Shown here one piece after another: positions 60,451-64,000 of a stretch of DNA of 64,000 nucleotides. The notes under the pieces were generated by a model. That model was not told the origin of the DNA. It did no database searches and saw nothing but the letters and a program-made list of their open reading frames with translations. Each line of letters begins with the position of its first letter. The stretch's first letter is position 1. The position numbers were made by a program, and so were the translations under genes. This DNA is from Adineta steineri (lineage: Eukaryota > Rotifera > Eurotatoria > Adinetida > Adinetidae): contig CAJNOI010000046.1 of NCBI GenBank assembly GCA_905250115.1, positions 173,587 through 237,586 of the forward strand, in the 5' to 3' direction.

Positions 60451-62187
60451 TTATTTCCATACAGTAAGCATTTCATTCGAATATTGTATGTGAATCTTTG
60501 AATTGCTTTCTGTATGACTTAAATTAAAAAATAAATTAGATAATTTATCTGTTTTAATAAGAATTGTATATAATTGTGTACATATTTCAAACCAATTGAA
60601 AACAATTCGGTAGGATTTTCGTTTATAATCATTTGATTGTTTTTTATTATTGATTATTAAATATTCCAAAATTGGAAAATAAAATAAAATATTATTAATT
60701 TCATCGAAATTCTTTGTTATTAATTCCAGATGTTTTATTTGATTGTTTACGAATAATAATTTAAGATCACAATTGATTAAAATATTTGAATTTACTTGAA
60801 GATACACTAAATTAGGTAAAGATTGAATAAGATTAAAGAATAAATTCGATATTTTTAATTCTGATGCATTCAATGAATGAATATTAAATAATTTCATAGT
60901 ACAATCATTCTTTTCTTCGATACCAAATGAATCAACAATATGAAGGTGCTTCAAAAATGGAAAATGACTATTCAATAAACGAATAATAGGTAAAAGAGAA
61001 ATTTGTTTTGTATGTATAGTTAAGTTTAAATTCGTTATTGTTGGAAGATATATTAAATCATCATCTAATAGAATATCACTTGAAATTGAAAAATTTCGAT
61101 TAATCATCGGTTGAGTATATGCAAGATAAGTTTTATATAAAGAATTCATGTATGTATGTACATTCCATTGTTGTTTTAATTGAATATTATATTCAAATGT
61201 TAATTTAGGATTGAGATTAAAATAAATAAATTTAATAATAAAGTGTAAATGTTTTAAACATTGAAGATGATTCAATATTAGTTGTAATTGATTTATATCA
61301 ATACCACGTTCATCATAATTTCGATAGATAAATGAAAGTTTATTTAAATAAATTAAATGTTGAATAATACTGATCATTTGATTAAAACTTAATGTATGAT
61401 GAGTTTGAAGAGAAAATTCAATTAAATGAGGAAGTTTTTTTGATAATTTCGTATAATCATATTTAATATCTTCAATAGTCCATTGACAAATTTCAATATT
61501 TAGAATTTTTATATTTATTAAATTATCAAAAAGTACATGTAAATCTGTTAAATGTTTTAATTGTACAGTCATTTCTTGAATAGAATTATTTGGAAATAAA
61601 TTTAAACGTCGAAGGTGTATTCCATAATTATTTAATAAATGACAATGAATTAAATTTGTTGATTCTTTATTGAATATAAATTGTTCACATATATAAGCTT
61701 GAGCTTCTATATGATGTTCACTAATGAATTGAATAGTTAGTTTTTTTAATTGTTTATTAAGAAAATATGAAAGATCATTATCATTTTCTTTTATTTCAAT
61801 AATATTAATTAGGTGAAGCGATGAAAGATTAGATAAATATAAATATATTTGTTTAGTACGAGCTATCATAAGTTGATGATCATAGAGAGTTAAATGAGAT
61901 AGTTTAGAACCCATATATGGTATAACATAATCACAAACAAAATTAAATAAAGGTAATCGAAGTTGATGAATCGATGAAAAACATCGAGTTTCAATTAAAA
62001 GATTTAAAATTCTATTATCATCATCATTATCGATATTATAAAATGCTTGAATTGCATCGAATGGTGATAGATAATGAATAATATTTAGAATAACAAGATC
62101 AGGTAAATCAGTAAATAAAGTTCTTAATATAACCAAAATGGAAAGAGAGTCACTATCACTATCATTTGAAGTATTCAATAAGCTCAT
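60451..62187 (-). CDS. F-box / leucine-rich-repeat-like protein, single exon
   Basis: Intact 578-aa frame. An F-box-like segment is at residues about 25-55 (FTDLPDLVILNIIHYLSPFDAIQAFYNID), which would bind SKP1 in an SCF ubiquitin ligase. The rest is a long series of irregular Leu/Ile/Asn-rich repeats (LSHLTLYDHQ, LSSLHLINI, LKHLTDLHVLF, LTNLNLTIHTKQ-like, FLKHLHIVD, LPNLVYLQVN), consistent with a substrate-binding LRR solenoid. No membrane segment or signal peptide. This single-exon architecture is common among large lineage-specific F-box families. The substrate is unknown. Confidence 0.7.
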   Translation of the reverse strand: MSLLNTSNDSDSDSLSILVILRTLFTDLPDLVILNIIHYLSPFDAIQAFYNIDNDDDNRILNLLIETRCFSSIHQLRLPLFNFVCDYVIPYMGSKLSHLTLYDHQLMIARTKQIYLYLSNLSSLHLINIIEIKENDNDLSYFLNKQLKKLTIQFISEHHIEAQAYICEQFIFNKESTNLIHCHLLNNYGIHLRRLNLFPNNSIQEMTVQLKHLTDLHVLFDNLINIKILNIEICQWTIEDIKYDYTKLSKKLPHLIEFSLQTHHTLSFNQMISIIQHLIYLNKLSFIYRNYDERGIDINQLQLILNHLQCLKHLHFIIKFIYFNLNPKLTFEYNIQLKQQWNVHTYMNSLYKTYLAYTQPMINRNFSISSDILLDDDLIYLPTITNLNLTIHTKQISLLPIIRLLNSHFPFLKHLHIVDSFGIEEKNDCTMKLFNIHSLNASELKISNLFFNLIQSLPNLVYLQVNSNILINCDLKLLFVNNQIKHLELITKNFDEINNILFYFPILEYLIINNKKQSNDYKRKSYRIVFNWFEICTQLYTILIKTDKLSNLFFNLSHTESNSKIHIQYSNEMLTVWK

Positions 62188-62565
62188 TTTGACAATTTGT
62201 TTTATTCTTCAATCACCTAGTCAAATCGAACAGAGTTATTTTTATTTTTATTTTTGATCTGATTATAAGGACCTCTGGTTTCTTAGTTACAAATAATTAT
62301 TTTTTATCCTGATATTTATTTGTTGAAATCATTGAATTTTGTTATTCGAAAGTAATTTCCTAAATATAAAATAATTCGACAAAAAGTATTCAGTGACATC
62401 TGTATGGTTGTTGCTTAGTAATTTTAATCAGGACAAATCAATGTATGGCGTATCTTTTCTTTTCTTTTAATTCATTTTCACAAACAAAAAGATTAACATT
62501 ATGTTTGCTGCTAAGTAAATATATTCTATTATTTATTTACATATAATAATTACCTTCTTCATCGT
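62188..62565. promoter_or_regulatory. Divergent promoter region
   Basis: The 378 bp between the start codons of the F-box gene (minus) and CIBAR (plus) must drive both. No TATA box or known element seen. Confidence 0.4.
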
Positions 62566-63733
62566 ATGTTTAGTGATGCCAATAATACAAAATTTGTATT
62601 AGATCGTATAAATCAAGTTGAAAAATATTTAGGTAGTATATGTGTGCAATTTGGTAAAGTATGTCGTAAAGAAGCACGATTACGTGATTGTAATGATGAA
62701 ATGGTTCAAAATATGTTTGAATTTGCTGATCGTGAACGTATTAATACATCATTAAGACAAAGTCTTCAACAATATGCAAGTTATTTATCAGCTGTTGAAG
62801 ATTATCGTAATACACTTGTAAGTTAATAAAATTTATGAACAAAAAAAAATTAATTTATATCTGTAGATTACTCGAGTTGAAAGTCAAATACTTGAACCGC
62901 TTGCTAAATATGGGGAAATTATGAAACTTAAACGAGTAAATAAAATAAATTAATCCTTTTAAGTTTTGAATATTTTTCTATTTTCTATAGAATGCCGTAC
63001 AAAAAGCAATTGCTGCACGAGATAAAGGTGTTCAACGACAACGTAAATTACAACAAACAACAAATCGTAATCCAGGAAATCGTGATGCTATTGTTGCTAT
63101 GCAAGTTAATGCTGAATATGCACAAACCGAATCATCACGTGCAGATAATGTTGTTCAAGATGAAATCGATAAATTTGAGCAAATGAAATTAACAGATATT
63201 AAAAAATATTTAACTGATTATACATTAATTAATTTATCTTTTCATGCTCGTGCTATGGAAATGTATACATATGCACATCAACAATTATTGAACATTGATA
63301 TTGCACATGATTTAGAGGTTAATATTCTTAATCTATATAGATTTTATTTCTATTATAATTTTTTAAGGAATTTCGTACAGCTGCACCATTTCATCGTCTT
63401 CATCCGTCTCAACGAAGTGTTAGTGAAACAGCACTTAATGTTCCAAAACGAACAACAAAACATGGTCTTAATGGTGAACATTCAGGTTCTATGAGTGCAT
63501 TACCAGATCATCGTCATGATAGTGAATTTGGTTCACGTTATAGTTTACCACCAACTAATACTAGTTCATTAGAACGTAATGATCATCGAAAATCACATTC
63601 ATCACGAAATGTTCCGCAGAATGCAAGTCCTACTCATGGTCATTCATCTAAACATAGTACAACTAATAAAAATAAAGCGGTCAAACCAAATGTTGCTGAA
63701 TCATTTTCATCTACTACAAGTGATTCAGATTAA
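62566..63733 (+). CDS. CIBAR1: CBY1-interacting BAR-domain protein (FAM92/CIBAR), 4 exons
   Basis: Membrane-curving BAR-domain protein that in vertebrates works with Chibby at the ciliary base. Exons 62566-62817, 62867-62935, 62991-63317 and 63368-63733 splice in frame to 337 aa. The BAR domain covers about residues 10-220: VEKYLGSICVQFGKVCRKEARLRD, LRQSLQQYASYLSAVEDYR, ESQILEPLAKYGEIMKLKRNAVQKAIAARDK, and FHARAMEMYTYAHQQLLNID. The tail is Ser/His/Asn-rich and disordered, ending in TTSDSD. The length is slightly above the vertebrate proteins because of that tail. Paralogue (CIBAR1 or CIBAR2) cannot be decided. A ciliary role suits a rotifer with ciliated epithelia. Confidence 0.85.
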
Positions 63734-64000
63734 TAATAAAAACTATTATCTTATATACATGTGTGTAGTTGCTTTATGTTAGAATTTTTCTTGTTGTTTC
63801 TTTTTTCTTTTTGGCTTCGCATATTATTAACATTTTAAACAGCTTGTAACAAATTATTTGCTCGCAATAAATTAATAAAAAAATTAAATAAAGATAAATG
63901 TAGACAAATATAGTTCTATTGAAAATTTTAATCGATTATGATTAAACTCATGAATTATTTATATAATAGAATAGGATACTTTCATGCGTAAGATGTCACT
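63734..64000. other. 3' flank of CIBAR
   Basis: AT-rich, with AATAAA-type signals near 63870-63892; no gene begins before the window end. Confidence 0.4.

Noticed and set aside
1-64000. CRISPR arrays, rRNA or tRNA genes
   Set aside because: No regularly spaced repeats of that kind and no cloverleaf with a convincing T-loop were seen by eye; a tRNAscan and Rfam search would settle it.

Overview
The window is AT-rich animal nuclear DNA with short (about 45-60 nt) GT-AG introns, compact gene spacing and animal-type genes (ATRX, GET4, CIBAR, ARMH1, mitochondrial uS15, SLC29). TGTGGG-type tracts, a mitochondria-eating-protein C-terminal domain, F-box/LRR and kelch fragments, many DNA transposons and domains of bacterial or fungal flavour point to a bdelloid rotifer (Rotaria/Didymodactylos-like base composition). 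This assignment is inference; no rRNA or mitochondrial marker is present.

Layout. 0.4-1.8 kb: a three-exon class A GPCR with a hairpin MITE in its second intron. 3.5-9.2 kb: a kelch fragment cut by a 5.4-kb hAT transposon that has perfect 22-bp terminal inverted repeats, AAACCC/GGGTTT subterminal arrays and a four-exon, 711-aa BED-finger transposase lacking the usual C-terminal dimerisation region. 9.8-11.7 kb: a scrambled pseudogene of a glycosyltransferase-like gene and ARMH1. 11.7-18.8 kb: gene-poor, with a hAT-type MITE at 13.4 kb, a second one at 15.1 kb with a perfect 8-bp target duplication, and a 0.7-kb inverted-repeat element. 18.9-23.7 kb: two paralogous type II membrane proteins of glycosyltransferase appearance (one with introns, one without) and an equilibrative nucleoside transporter. 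23.8-28.3 kb: gene-poor, low complexity.

28.3-47.7 kb is gene-dense: a small Cys/His-rich protein made of two duplicated exons; a secreted mosaic protein (lipocalin-like domain, glycosylated linker, antistasin repeats, thyroglobulin type-1 repeats); a secreted GIN/DUF2807 protein; a DUF4139 protein with a complete 76-residue ubiquitin embedded in its middle; a coiled-coil protein; a GPI-anchored glycoside-hydrolase-like protein; and ATRX. 48.1-51.9 kb: GET4 and mitochondrial uS15 in tandem, 206 bp apart, with a splice acceptor directly on the second start codon. 53.8-59.1 kb: a MIEAP-C-domain gene with a 3-kb intron. 60.2 kb: TGTGGG-like inverted tracts. 60.5-62.2 kb: an F-box/LRR-like gene. 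62.6-63.7 kb: CIBAR (FAM92).

The most striking object is the DUF4139-ubiquitin fusion at 35.4-38.1 kb. The ubiquitin keeps all seven lysines, the Leu8/Ile44/Val70 patch and the C-terminal Gly-Gly, but is followed by proline, which should resist deubiquitinases, so it looks like a permanent internal ubiquitin rather than a processing tag. Other points of interest are the telomere-like subterminal arrays of the hAT element, the duplication-born intron in the Cys-rich gene, and splice acceptors abutting start codons that suggest spliced-leader trans-splicing. Exon boundaries were set by eye from GT-AG sites that keep reading frame and family similarity; no alignment or database search was run.
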